Below the pieces are notes generated by a model. The model ran no database searches and had not been told where the DNA came from. It saw nothing but the letters and a program-made list of their open reading frames with translations. A stretch of DNA of 64,000 nt from Paenibacillus chondroitinus NBRC 15376 (GTDB lineage Bacteria > Bacillota > Bacilli > Paenibacillales > NBRC-103111), in the NCBI RefSeq assembly GCF_004000765.1, contig NZ_BILW01000034.1:1-64000 (forward strand), in the 5' to 3' direction. Both the position numbers and the translations under genes were made by a program. Position 1 is the first letter of the stretch. Each line of letters begins with the position of its first letter. Below are positions 35,122 to 43,390 of this stretch, one piece after another.

Positions 35122-35502
35122 ATGGAACTTACACTTACAATTTCAGAGCTGTCTGAGAAGACCGGCCTGAGCATAGATACGATACGTTATTATGAGAAAA
35201 TCGGAATCTTGCCCTCACCTCATCGTAAAAGCAATGGACGGCGGGAATATACGAGCGGCGATCTGGAACGATTTATTTTCATTACACATTTGAAACGAAC
35301 ACAAATGCCGTTAAAAGAAATCGACCGCTATATTCAGTTCTATATGGACCAAGACTATGAAGGTTGCTATCAAGTTCTTCATAAACACAAAGAAGACATA
35401 GAGATGCAAATGGCTGAAATGAGCATGGCACTTGAGAAAATGAACTATAAATTGGACAATTTTAAGAGTCTTGTAGCTGATCAAAATGGAAAGCGAAGTT
35501 AG
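35122..35502 (+). CDS. MerR-family transcriptional regulator
   Basis: The ATG at 35122 behind AAAGGAGGC gives 126 residues. The winged helix begins ISELSEKTGLSIDTIRYYEKIGILP, with the usual RYYE and a GRREYTSGDLERF wing. A coiled-coil dimerisation helix follows, and the C-terminus has no clustered Cys, so metal sensing is unlikely. It resembles the AdhR/NmlR subgroup, whose operators contain GGAGT-ACTCC as seen just upstream. AdhR-type regulators usually control an adjacent oxidoreductase; none follows here. Confidence 0.92.
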   Translation: MELTLTISELSEKTGLSIDTIRYYEKIGILPSPHRKSNGRREYTSGDLERFIFITHLKRTQMPLKEIDRYIQFYMDQDYEGCYQVLHKHKEDIEMQMAEMSMALEKMNYKLDNFKSLVADQNGKRS

Positions 35503-35560
35503 CGATCCAGTTCTCGCTAATATTTTAGGAGAGTCAACGTTTGTCCCTTTCTATTTGCCG

Positions 35561-35596
35561 GTAATCTCATAGTATAAACTGTAAGATTACTATAAT
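35561..35596 (+). promoter_or_regulatory. Inverted repeat next to a TATAAT box before the DUF1036 gene
   Basis: GTAATCT (35561-35567) and AGATTAC (35584-35590) form a perfect dyad, directly followed by TATAAT (35591-35596). No good -35 is found at the usual distance, so an activator or hairpin role is possible. Confidence 0.35.
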
Positions 35597-35616
35597 GGGA
35601 TAGGAAGTGACGAACT

Positions 35617-36114
35617 ATGGGTTTCAGTTTCCGAAACGCTACGAATTCTACGCTGTTTATTTCCTTCGGATACTTTAATTTACTCTGTCGACCAACGACC
35701 TTTGTCAAAACGGGTTGGTACAGAGTGGACCCTGGGCAAACGCGACAAGTTTGGAGTGGGTTCGTTGGCGGACAAACGTTTTATTACTACGCGGAAGATG
35801 CGTTCGGCCGCCGTTGGGCAGGGCAATTTTTCACGCAGGTCCCTTCGACACCGTATCGATGGTGTTGGGATACAGGCTGTTCCACTTGCCGAACAGTTGG
35901 TTTTAGAGGAATTAGGCTAGGCTTGCTGGTTGCCAATTTCACACTCACATTGACCGCAATCCGGAGCGCGAGCAAATCTGCGGGTCCTGAAGCATTGCCA
36001 TCCAAAGGTATTTCATCACTACGTAAAATTCCTACAGGTATGCCTGGAAGAAAAGTAGGCAGACCGCTGCTGGGAGGCCGCACGTCAAATCGTTTGTGGT
36101 TGACAAAAAAATAG
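35617..36114 (+). CDS. DUF1036-family protein with basic C-terminal tail
   Basis: The 165-residue protein starts at an ATG after TAGGAAGTG. Residues 3-95 fit the DUF1036 pattern: FRNATNSTLFISFGY, TGWYRVDPGQTRQVW, YYYAEDAFGRRWAGQFF and a Cys-containing stretch (CWDTGCSTCRTVGFRGI). DUF1036 proteins are small beta-rich domains of unknown role. The last 60 residues are Ser/Lys/Arg/Gly-rich with no visible family, and could be a lineage-specific tail. The gene stands alone. Confidence 0.7.
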   Translation: MGFSFRNATNSTLFISFGYFNLLCRPTTFVKTGWYRVDPGQTRQVWSGFVGGQTFYYYAEDAFGRRWAGQFFTQVPSTPYRWCWDTGCSTCRTVGFRGIRLGLLVANFTLTLTAIRSASKSAGPEALPSKGISSLRKIPTGMPGRKVGRPLLGGRTSNRLWLTKK

Positions 36115-36125
36115 TCAAGCTTATC

Positions 36126-36154
36126 ATCCGCCCCTCCGGCGGATTTATTGTTTT
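36126..36154 (+). terminator. Hairpin terminator after the DUF1036 gene
   Basis: ATCCGCC and GGCGGAT pair perfectly around CCTCC, followed by the T-rich TTATTGTTTT. Confidence 0.65.
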
Positions 36155-36255
36155 CATGGGCATCGAGAGGATCGTCAGCTTTTTTCGCGAATAATGCTAA
36201 GTGGATGGATAGAAAGTACTCACTCTTCAGATTGACGTAAAGGAAGTGCTATGTT

Positions 36256-37218
36256 ATGAAAATGACTGTATTAGGCTGCGGAAGATGGGGATCTTTTTTA
36301 TCCTGGTATGCCTATAAACAAGGACATGATGTGAAATTATGGGGAAGAGAGGCTTCCCGCAATTATCAGAAGCTGCTAGAGACGAGAACCAATGATTATT
36401 TGCTTTTACCACAACAGATTCAGTTAACGAATAGCTTGGAAGAAGCTGTTGCATTTGCTGAACTTATCTTTATTGCGATTAGTGCTCAAGAACTTAGAGG
36501 GTTTGCTAAGCAGCTGAATTCGTTAAACCTTGCAGGCAAGTCATTTGTTCTGTGCATGAAAGGTCTTGAAGGAAATACCGGGGAAAGGCTTACACGTGTC
36601 ATGAAAGAAGAAATTCAGCAGCCTGTCCATGTTGCCATCTGGGTCGGTCCCGGACATGTGCAAGACTTCGTGCAGGACATTCCGAACTGTATGGTGATTG
36701 ATTCAGACGACAGTCAAGTTACAAAGTTAATCGTTGAAAACTTAGGAAGCGAAACGATCCGCTTTTATTATGGGGAAGATGTATTAGGAAATGAAATTGG
36801 TGCGGCTGCGAAAAATGTGATCGGCATTGCGGCAGGTATCTTGGACGGATTAGGCTATTCCAGCTTGAAAGGAGCATTAATGGCTAGGGGAACGAAAGAA
36901 ATAGCGCGGTTAGTTAAAGCTATGGGCGGGAATGAGTTGACTGTATATGGATTGGGTCATCTCGGTGATTATGAGGCGACGGTTTTTTCGAAACATAGCC
37001 ATAATCGTCGATTTGGGGAAGCTTTTGTTAAGCAGGAGCCCTTTGAGAAATTAGCCGAAGGAGCAGCTACGGTGAAGGCCTTGCTTCAACTGTCAGCCAA
37101 GCATGCTGTGGAACTGCCCATTTGCCAGGCTGTGAATGCCGTCCTTTGGGAAGAGCAAGATGCGCAAGATCAGATCATGAAGTTATTTATGAGACCTGTC
37201 AAATTTGAAACCATTTAA
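36256..37218 (+). CDS. NAD(P)-dependent glycerol-3-phosphate dehydrogenase-like protein (GpsA family)
   Basis: The 320-residue protein starts at an ATG behind AAAGGAAG. The Rossmann motif MTVLGCGRWGSFL is followed by an SAQELRGFAKQL region, the catalytic-Lys segment GAAAKNVIGIAAGI near residue 190, and GLGHLGDYEATVFS near 235. GpsA reduces DHAP to glycerol-3-phosphate for lipid synthesis. The usual GPSFA motif after the second glycine-rich part reads WVGPGHVQDF here, so it may be a divergent paralogue with a different role. It precedes a cluster whose end product is expected to be DHAP. Confidence 0.82.
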   Translation: MKMTVLGCGRWGSFLSWYAYKQGHDVKLWGREASRNYQKLLETRTNDYLLLPQQIQLTNSLEEAVAFAELIFIAISAQELRGFAKQLNSLNLAGKSFVLCMKGLEGNTGERLTRVMKEEIQQPVHVAIWVGPGHVQDFVQDIPNCMVIDSDDSQVTKLIVENLGSETIRFYYGEDVLGNEIGAAAKNVIGIAAGILDGLGYSSLKGALMARGTKEIARLVKAMGGNELTVYGLGHLGDYEATVFSKHSHNRRFGEAFVKQEPFEKLAEGAATVKALLQLSAKHAVELPICQAVNAVLWEEQDAQDQIMKLFMRPVKFETI

Positions 37219-37268
37219 CTAATACATATTGACGTAAAATTAATATACATAATATTTATTATGTAAAC

Positions 37269-37320
37269 AAATAGCCAGCTTCACGTGATTATGACACATG
37301 TGAAGCTGGCTATTTCATTT
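37269..37320. terminator. Strong terminator with a 16-base stem
   Basis: AAATAGCCAGCTTCAC and GTGAAGCTGGCTATTT pair perfectly around a 15-base loop. T-rich sequence follows on the plus strand, and A-rich flanks could allow action on both strands. Confidence 0.8.
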
Positions 37321-37349
37321 GTTCGGACTATACAGATGCCAAATGTATT

Positions 37350-37435
37350 GTTGCATAATCAAGTATTCAGTTGAATAATTGACTATAATAAAATAAAAAA
37401 GAGTATAATATTACATATATGTTGTAATGTGCAAC
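37350..37435 (+). promoter_or_regulatory. Promoter and candidate operators of the PrpR_N-type regulator gene
   Basis: TATAAT at 37404-37409 is a good -10, with TTGACT (37379-37384) 19 bases upstream. The dyad GTTGTA-ATG-TGCAAC (37421-37435) lies just after the expected transcription start and nearly equals the dyad before the permease gene (39382-39396). Weaker related strings are GTTGCATAATCAAG (37350-37363) and GTTGAATAATTGAC (37370-37383). Confidence 0.55.
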
Positions 37436-37469
37436 ACTTTAATGTTTTAACAAAGGGGACTCATTTCAT

Positions 37470-39311
37470 ATGCAAATCAGAGTACTGGCAATCGCTCCAT
37501 ACCCCGGATTAAAGGGTTTAATAGAAAGTATCGCAAAAGACGATCCACGAATAAAGATCGATATTGAAGTTGCGGATCTTCATAATGCTCTTCCTATCAT
37601 CCACGCTGCCAAAGGAAAATATGATGTCATCTTGAGCCGCGGGGGAACCTCAACACTTATAAAAAGTCAGGTAACAACGCCTGTGGTCGATATTCCAGTC
37701 TCCGGATACGATATTTTGAGAGTGCTCACCTTGGTGAAAAATTCAAATAGCAAGGTAGCTATCATTGGTTTTCCTAATATTTGTCGCGGCGTCGCAGAGG
37801 TATCCAGCCTGCTCGATTACGAAATTCCCATCTATTCGGTAGATCGGGCGGATGATGTTCCTGAAGCGCTGAAAAAAGCTTTTGAACAGGATGCCCAAAT
37901 CGTACTGGGAGACGTTGTCACTGTGAATACAGCTGAGCAAATGGGCTATAACGGCATTTTGATTACCAGCGGACGGGAGTCCGTGCTTGAAGCGCTTGAA
38001 GAGGTGAAAAGGATCTATGAATTCGTCTGGAAAGCTCAGGAGAGCGAACATTTATTTGAGCATATTCTGGAACATCACCGGACGGGCGTTATGGCTGTCA
38101 ATGAGAACGGTGGCATCCTTTATGCCAATGAAGCAGCCGCGTCATTATTAGGTTACAACAGCGCTGTCATTCGCGGGATGAATCTGGCCGGTATCGATCC
38201 GATATGGAGCCGTTATTTGGAGGAAGCCGGTAAAGGAACAACGAGCGGCGTAAATAAGCAAACAAAATGGTTTCAAAAAAGGCAGGTAAGCATTGAAATC
38301 ATCGTACCTTCCAATCAAAATCGGATAAGCTACCGATACTTCATTTATTTATATCCATCAGAGAATCAACTGAACAGCACCGCTACTTACAATTTCCAAA
38401 TAACCGACCGGATTGCAACGTTTGCCCAAGTGATGGGTTCCAGCAGTGTCATTCTGCAAGCAATCAAACGTGCCAAAACGATGGCGCAGACGCGTTATCC
38501 CATTTGGATATCGGGAGAAGAGGGCAGCGGGAAGCAGCTATTCTGTCAAGCCATTCATTCCGCTAGCGAGAGAGCAGGGGACGCGCTGTACATCATTCCT
38601 TGCGAGCAATTATCGGAGGAGGAGCAGGAAGCGGTTCTACTCGGAACAGACGACTATCCGGGACTGCTTTTCAGAGAATCTGTCGGAACGATTTGTCTGG
38701 AAAATATCCAACATGTTAGTCAGCGGCTGCAGCGCAAATTGCTTTCTACAATGACAACAGGTACGAACGTACGGATCATTGTAACAACTTCCCATCCGAT
38801 TAAGCTGATGCTAAAGAAAGAAGAGATGGAGCCTTCTTTTGTCCTGGCCTTCATGGATATGTACATCAGCCTGCCGCCTTTGCGCGAAAGATTGGAAGAT
38901 ATTGATGAGATCGCCCGAGTTTTAATTGCGAATTACAACTCACGGCATGGTAAACAAATCGTTGGGATCCGGCAAGAGGTGCTAGAAGATGATCTCATGC
39001 ACAAGCTCTGGCCAGGAAACATCCACCAACTGAGGATCGTCCTTGAGAGCATGCTTGCCTGTACGAACGGTCATTATATCGGCTTGAATGAAGCCAAAGA
39101 AGGTTGGCAAAAAGTAAAAGAATCGTTGCAAAATGAAGCAACCAGTCAATTGGCAACGATCAATTTATCGGGGACTTGGGATGAAATTGAGCAGCGCATT
39201 CTTTTGGAAATATTAGAAAAAGAAGGTATGAACCAATCGAAAGCTGCGAAACGACTAGGAATTAATCGTTCAACCCTCTGGAGAAAACTGAAAGATGTGT
39301 TGCAAATTTAA
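37470..39311 (+). CDS. PrpR_N-domain regulator with degenerate AAA+ domain and Fis-type HTH
   Basis: The 613-residue protein starts at an ATG behind AAAGGGGA. Residues 1-190 form a PrpR_N ligand-sensing domain (VILSRGGTSTLIK, PVVDIPVSGYD). A PAS-like domain follows near 200-300, then an NtrC-like AAA+ domain near 318-545 and a Fis helix-turn-helix at the end (NQSKAAKRLGINRSTLWRK). The AAA+ domain is decayed: Walker A is GEEGSGKQ, the GAFTGA loop for sigma-54 contact is missing, Walker B reads CLENI instead of LDEI, and the arginine-finger segment has no Arg. It probably works with sigma-A, perhaps as a repressor of the acid-sugar operon downstream. Confidence 0.85.
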   Translation: MQIRVLAIAPYPGLKGLIESIAKDDPRIKIDIEVADLHNALPIIHAAKGKYDVILSRGGTSTLIKSQVTTPVVDIPVSGYDILRVLTLVKNSNSKVAIIGFPNICRGVAEVSSLLDYEIPIYSVDRADDVPEALKKAFEQDAQIVLGDVVTVNTAEQMGYNGILITSGRESVLEALEEVKRIYEFVWKAQESEHLFEHILEHHRTGVMAVNENGGILYANEAAASLLGYNSAVIRGMNLAGIDPIWSRYLEEAGKGTTSGVNKQTKWFQKRQVSIEIIVPSNQNRISYRYFIYLYPSENQLNSTATYNFQITDRIATFAQVMGSSSVILQAIKRAKTMAQTRYPIWISGEEGSGKQLFCQAIHSASERAGDALYIIPCEQLSEEEQEAVLLGTDDYPGLLFRESVGTICLENIQHVSQRLQRKLLSTMTTGTNVRIIVTTSHPIKLMLKKEEMEPSFVLAFMDMYISLPPLRERLEDIDEIARVLIANYNSRHGKQIVGIRQEVLEDDLMHKLWPGNIHQLRIVLESMLACTNGHYIGLNEAKEGWQKVKESLQNEATSQLATINLSGTWDEIEQRILLEILEKEGMNQSKAAKRLGINRSTLWRKLKDVLQI

Positions 39312-39324
39312 ACGATTGACCCCG

Positions 39325-39353
39325 TTGTTATCGTAGAACACCTGTCTTATAAT
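39325..39353 (+). promoter_or_regulatory. Sigma-A promoter of the acid-sugar operon
   Basis: TTGTTA (39325-39330) and a perfect TATAAT (39348-39353) are 17 bases apart. No -24/-12 element with the correct GG-N10-GC spacing is seen, in line with a regulator that cannot contact sigma-54. Confidence 0.7.
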
Positions 39354-39381
39354 CATCACATGGGCGATAACGAATATAGGT

Positions 39382-39396
39382 GTTGCATATTGCAAC
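39382..39396 (+). promoter_or_regulatory. Candidate operator GTTGCA-TAT-TGCAAC
   Basis: A perfect six-base dyad lies about 22-36 bases after the predicted transcription start of the permease-kinase-dehydrogenase operon. It resembles the dyad before the regulator gene. A downstream position favours repression by roadblock. Confidence 0.6.
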
Positions 39397-39433
39397 TATA
39401 TGCTCAACAAAACTTCTTAGGAGGAAGCACACC

Positions 39434-40393
39434 ATGAGAATTAAGGCAGCCATTGATCGGATTCCCGGGGGTATGATGATTGTTCCGCTCATTTTGGGGG
39501 CTATTATTACAACATTATTCCCTACAATGGGCAAAACATTTGGATCTTTCACAGGCGCATTGATGACGGGGTCTTTGCCAATTTTAGCTGTATTCTATGT
39601 CTGTATGGGTTCAACCATTAATTTTAAAGCAACCCCTTACATTTTGAAAAAGGGTGGAACACTGCTTGGAACGAAGATTTTAACAGCTATCGTTGTTGGT
39701 TTTATAGCAGCCAAGTTTCTAGGCAACGGCATGATTAGCGAAGGCTTTTTCGCCGGTATATCCGTATTGGCTATCGTAGCGGCCATGAATGATACAAATG
39801 GCGGATTGTATATGGCTTTAATGGGGCAATTCGGCAAGAAAGAAGATGTTGGCGCTTACTCTGTCATGAGCTTGGAATCGGGGCCATTCTTTACGATGAT
39901 TTCATTGGGTATCGCAGGTTTAGCCGCATTTCCATGGCAGACTTTCGTAGGTGCGATTTTGCCATTAATCGTAGGTATGATCTTGGGGAATTTAGACAAA
40001 GAAATGCGTGAGTTTTTATCCAAAGCTGTACCTGTTTTAGTTCCCTTCTTTGCTTTTGCTTTGGGAGCAGGGTTGAATCTTCAGACGGTTTGGAAAGCCG
40101 GTTTCCTTGGCGTATTGCTTGGTATTGGCGTCGTCGCTGTGACGGGACTTACTTTGACACTGATTGACCGCTTGATTGGCGGCAATGGCATTGCCGGTAT
40201 ATCAGCCGCTTCGACAGCAGGAAACGCAGCAGGTGTACCGGCGGCTGTAGCCGCGGCGAATGCTGCCTATGCTCCTCTTGTACCCTCTGCAACCGCATTG
40301 GTAGCTTCTTGCGTGATCGTGACAGCCATCCTTGTGCCGATCGTAACCGCTTGGTATGCCAAAAAAATTGGAGCTAAGAGCCAAATCAACTAA
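39434..40393 (+). CDS. 2-keto-3-deoxygluconate permease (KdgT family)
   Basis: The ATG at 39434 behind TTAGGAGGAAG gives 319 residues with about ten membrane segments. It begins [19 protein letters not shown], the KdgT hallmark, and contains [33 protein letters not shown] and [19 protein letters not shown]. KdgT imports 2-keto-3-deoxygluconate by proton symport. With a DUF1537 kinase and PdxA2 downstream, the likely substrate here is a four-carbon acid sugar such as D-threonate or D-erythronate. Confidence 0.92.
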   Translation: MRIKAAIDRIPGGMMIVPLILGAIITTLFPTMGKTFGSFTGALMTGSLPILAVFYVCMGSTINFKATPYILKKGGTLLGTKILTAIVVGFIAAKFLGNGMISEGFFAGISVLAIVAAMNDTNGGLYMALMGQFGKKEDVGAYSVMSLESGPFFTMISLGIAGLAAFPWQTFVGAILPLIVGMILGNLDKEMREFLSKAVPVLVPFFAFALGAGLNLQTVWKAGFLGVLLGIGVVAVTGLTLTLIDRLIGGNGIAGISAASTAGNAAGVPAAVAAANAAYAPLVPSATALVASCVIVTAILVPIVTAWYAKKIGAKSQIN

Positions 40394-40426
40394 ATCGTTC
40401 GAGATTTGCATGGGAGGAACTGCACC

Positions 40427-41737
40427 ATGAAACAAATTGCCATCATTGCAGATGACTTGACCGGAGCTTCCGACTCAGGTGTACAATTTGCAAGAAAAGG
40501 GCTGCAAACACAAGTGTTTTTTGATATCGAGCAAGTTTCTAAATCACAACAGACGATGGAGGCAATCGTCATTGATACCGACAGCCGTTCCACTCTGCAA
40601 GAGATCGCGTATGCCAGGGTGAAAGAAGCGGCATGTCAGATCGATCAAGCGGCTTTCCCGCATATTTATAAGAAAATGGACTCTACCCTTCGAGGAAATC
40701 TGGGCGTTGAAATCGACGCTGTGATGGATGTCATTCCGTATGACTTTGCTGTCGTTGCACCGGCTTTCCCTACAATTGGCCGTACCACATTACAGGGTGT
40801 ACATTATCTGAACGGCGTTCCGGTCAGCGAAACCGAAATCGCCAATGACCCGAAATGTCCAGTCAAAGAATCCGATTTAGTGAAATTATTTGCTTCGCAA
40901 TCCAAGCGTAAAGTCGGCCTTATTCCTTTAGAAATCCTACATGCAGGAAAAGATCAGGTGCATCTAAATATTCAATCACTCCTTGAGGCAGAAACGGAAC
41001 TCATCGTTTTCGATGCTGCAACTGAAGAAGATGTCCAGCATATCGCGGAATGGGTTGCCCAAACCAGCTATAAAATACTATGGGCGGGTTCCGCTGGATT
41101 GGCTGATTTCCTGCCTGATGCGTTATCGCTTCCTGTTCGTACAAGTGATTCTGCGCCGCAACTATCAGGCGGGACGAAACCTGTGATGTTAGTCGCAGGA
41201 AGCATCTCACAGGTGACTCGGGGGCAAGTGGCCGCTTATAACAGTGATCCGCAAGTCATTGCCGTAGAATTAGATACGGTACAAGCGATTGCTTCCGAAG
41301 AAGGCTTAAGGACTGAGATTGAACGTTGTGGAAGAGAGCTTCTGGCTGCACTACGAAACGGTTTGGATGTTTCCCTATGCGCGAGTTCATCTCCTGATCA
41401 AGTTCGCTTGACGAAGTCAGCAGGTTTGCAAAGAGGATTAGACTCGACGGAAGTATCCAACCAGATCTCGCATATATTGGGTGCAATCGCCTCCGAGATT
41501 ATGGAGAGTATCGAGCTGCAAGGGGTTATTTTAACAGGAGGAGATACGGCAAAAGGTGTATGTAAGCATTTGGGCGTATCTTCTATCCAATTGATAAAAG
41601 AAATAGAACCAGGTATCCCGCTAGGCCTCCTCGTTCGTAAACAACCCGTATGGGCGGTTACAAAAGCGGGAGCTTTCGGGAAAGAACATAGCTTATCCAA
41701 GGCTAAAAAAGCATTAAAGGGGGAAACATTTCAATGA
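40427..41737 (+). CDS. dtnK: Four-carbon acid sugar kinase (DtnK type, DUF1537)
   Basis: The ATG at 40427 behind TGGGAGGAAC gives 436 residues. The N-terminal domain begins IAIIADDLTGASDSGVQF, and YKKMDSTLRGNLGVEID is the second family motif. The C-terminal nucleotide-binding half contains VAGSISQVTRGQ, LTGGDTAKGV and KAGAFG. This family phosphorylates D-threonate, D-erythronate or related acids at C4 using ATP. Overlap by four bases with pdxA2 and the adjacent permease support a D-threonate-type pathway. The exact stereochemistry cannot be read. Confidence 0.92.
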   Translation: MKQIAIIADDLTGASDSGVQFARKGLQTQVFFDIEQVSKSQQTMEAIVIDTDSRSTLQEIAYARVKEAACQIDQAAFPHIYKKMDSTLRGNLGVEIDAVMDVIPYDFAVVAPAFPTIGRTTLQGVHYLNGVPVSETEIANDPKCPVKESDLVKLFASQSKRKVGLIPLEILHAGKDQVHLNIQSLLEAETELIVFDAATEEDVQHIAEWVAQTSYKILWAGSAGLADFLPDALSLPVRTSDSAPQLSGGTKPVMLVAGSISQVTRGQVAAYNSDPQVIAVELDTVQAIASEEGLRTEIERCGRELLAALRNGLDVSLCASSSPDQVRLTKSAGLQRGLDSTEVSNQISHILGAIASEIMESIELQGVILTGGDTAKGVCKHLGVSSIQLIKEIEPGIPLGLLVRKQPVWAVTKAGAFGKEHSLSKAKKALKGETFQ

Positions 41738-42732
41738 ATAGACCAATCATAGGCATAACAATGGGTGATGGAGCAGGCGTAGGTCCGGAAATCATCATGA
41801 AATCACTGAAAGATGCCCAAATCTATCAAACTTGCCGTCCTTTTGTTATCGGAGACGCTAAATTATTAGAAAGAGCGGATCAGTTCGTTCAAACAGGGCT
41901 TCTTGTACGCCGAATTGCTTCTGTGGAAGAAGCGAAGTTTGAGCCCGGAACAGTGGATTGTTATGATCTAAACTTATTGCCGGCTGATCTTCCCATTGGT
42001 CAAGTATCCAAAGAAGCCGGACATGCCGCATTCATGTATTTGAAACAAGCGATTGAACTGGCTAACGCGGGAGCAATTGATGCCATTTGTACCGCTCCAC
42101 TGAATAAAGAAGCGCTTCATAAAGGTGGACACATTTACCCGGGCCATACCGAAATTTTGGCGGATTTGACGGGTACCGAGGATTTCTCCATGATGCTTTC
42201 GGCGCCAAAATTGAAAGTCATTCACGTCACGACGCACGTTGGTATTCTGGATGCTGTACGTATGATCAATCCGGAACGTGTCTATAAAGTCATTCGAATG
42301 GCTCACGAAACTTTGCAAAAGGCTGGTTATGCGCAGCCTAAAATTGCCGTCTGCGGGATCAATCCGCATGCGGGAGAGAACGGCCTTTTTGGATATGGCG
42401 AAGAAGATGAAAAAGTTGTTCCTGCTGTGAAGAAGGCGCAAGAAGAAGGCATTCAAGTCGTAGGACCACTGCCTGCCGATACGCTATTCTTCCGTGCGAC
42501 GCGGGGAGACTTCGATATCGTCGTTGCCATGTATCATGATCAAGGACATGGTCCGATCAAAGTATTAGGGCTCGAAGCCGGTGTCAATATTACCGTTGGT
42601 CTTCCGATCATTAGAACCAGCGTAGATCATGGTACTGCATTCGATATTGCCGGCAAAGGAATTGCGGACGATCAAAGTCTGAAAGAAGCGATTAAGCAAG
42701 CGATTGAATTAGCTCCTAAACGCGAACAATAA
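41734..42732 (+). CDS. pdxA2: 4-phospho-D-threonate 3-dehydrogenase (PdxA2)
   Basis: The 332-residue protein starts at ATG 41734, overlapping the kinase stop as ATGA. PdxA-family landmarks are ITMGDGAGVGPEI at the start, CTAPLNKEALH, PGHTEILADLTG with a metal-binding His, HVTTHVGI, GINPHAGENGLFG and YHDQGHGPIK with further metal ligands. PdxA itself acts in vitamin B6 synthesis. Next to a DUF1537 kinase the PdxA2 type oxidises and decarboxylates 4-phosphothreonate to DHAP and CO2. It is the last gene of the operon. Confidence 0.93.
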   Translation: MNRPIIGITMGDGAGVGPEIIMKSLKDAQIYQTCRPFVIGDAKLLERADQFVQTGLLVRRIASVEEAKFEPGTVDCYDLNLLPADLPIGQVSKEAGHAAFMYLKQAIELANAGAIDAICTAPLNKEALHKGGHIYPGHTEILADLTGTEDFSMMLSAPKLKVIHVTTHVGILDAVRMINPERVYKVIRMAHETLQKAGYAQPKIAVCGINPHAGENGLFGYGEEDEKVVPAVKKAQEEGIQVVGPLPADTLFFRATRGDFDIVVAMYHDQGHGPIKVLGLEAGVNITVGLPIIRTSVDHGTAFDIAGKGIADDQSLKEAIKQAIELAPKREQ

Positions 42733-42746
42733 GAGTTCGGTTAATA

Positions 42747-42788
42747 AACCTCTGAATATGGCCAATGTGCCGTGTTCAGAGGTTTTTT
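42747..42788 (+). terminator. Rho-independent terminator of the acid-sugar operon
   Basis: AACCTCTGAA pairs with TTCAGAGGTT around an 18-base loop that contains a small GGC/GCC pairing, followed by a T-run. Confidence 0.85.
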
Positions 42789-42869
42789 GCCATTGGATCT
42801 TAAAGGTGTTTAATAATGAAATGAAGAATAGTAAAAGACAGGAAATTAGAAGCCAGGAGGAGTCTTGTG

Positions 42870-43373
42870 ATGAATATAAGAGTTTTGAAGGAGTTCGATG
42901 CCGAGTTGTATCAAGAATTACGATTAAAGGCATTGAAACTCAGCCCTGAGGCTTTTGGCTCGACTTATGAAAGAGAAGTGCAATTTTCGTTGGAAACCTT
43001 CGTAGAAAGAATTAAACCCATGGATGGGAAGTTTGTACTTGGCGCTTTTGATGAACACGGATCGCTGGTTGGCAGTGTAAGCTTTGTTCGAGATAGCGGC
43101 ATGAAAAGCAGCCATAAAGGAAATGTCTATGGGATGTATGTCGCACCGGAAGCAGGCGGGCAAGGTTTAGGCAAAAAACTAATGCTGGAACTGGTTAGAA
43201 GAGCAAGCAGTTATGAGGGATTGGAGCAAATCAATTTAATCGTTCTGTCTGAAAATGTCATTGCCAAAAAATTGTATAAGTCCTTAGGTTTTGAAATTTA
43301 TGGCGTGGAACGTAAAGCTTTGAAGTATAACGGACAGTATTTTGATGAGGATTTAATGGTTCTGTACATCTAA
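42870..43373 (+). CDS. GNAT-family N-acetyltransferase
   Basis: The ATG at 42870 behind CCAGGAGG gives 167 residues. The GNAT core is clear: VGSVSFVRDSG (beta strand), VYGMYVAPEAGGQGLGKKLM (acetyl-CoA loop) and LIVLSENVIAKKLYKSLGFEIYG. Such enzymes acetylate amines on metabolites, antibiotics or proteins. It lies 17 bases before the heparinase-like gene, so the two may share a transcript. The acceptor is unknown. Confidence 0.9.
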   Translation: MNIRVLKEFDAELYQELRLKALKLSPEAFGSTYEREVQFSLETFVERIKPMDGKFVLGAFDEHGSLVGSVSFVRDSGMKSSHKGNVYGMYVAPEAGGQGLGKKLMLELVRRASSYEGLEQINLIVLSENVIAKKLYKSLGFEIYGVERKALKYNGQYFDEDLMVLYI

Positions 43374-43390
43374 CGTAGGGGATGATTTTG

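Noticed and set aside
35787-36083. 98-codon minus-strand ORF opposite the DUF1036 gene
   Set aside because: No ribosome site; it mirrors the DUF1036 gene, whose plus-strand motifs are recognisable.
39375-39395. Possible sigma-54 -24/-12 promoter before the KdgT-like gene
   Set aside because: GG and GC are one base too far apart, a good sigma-A promoter lies upstream and the regulator lacks GAFTGA.
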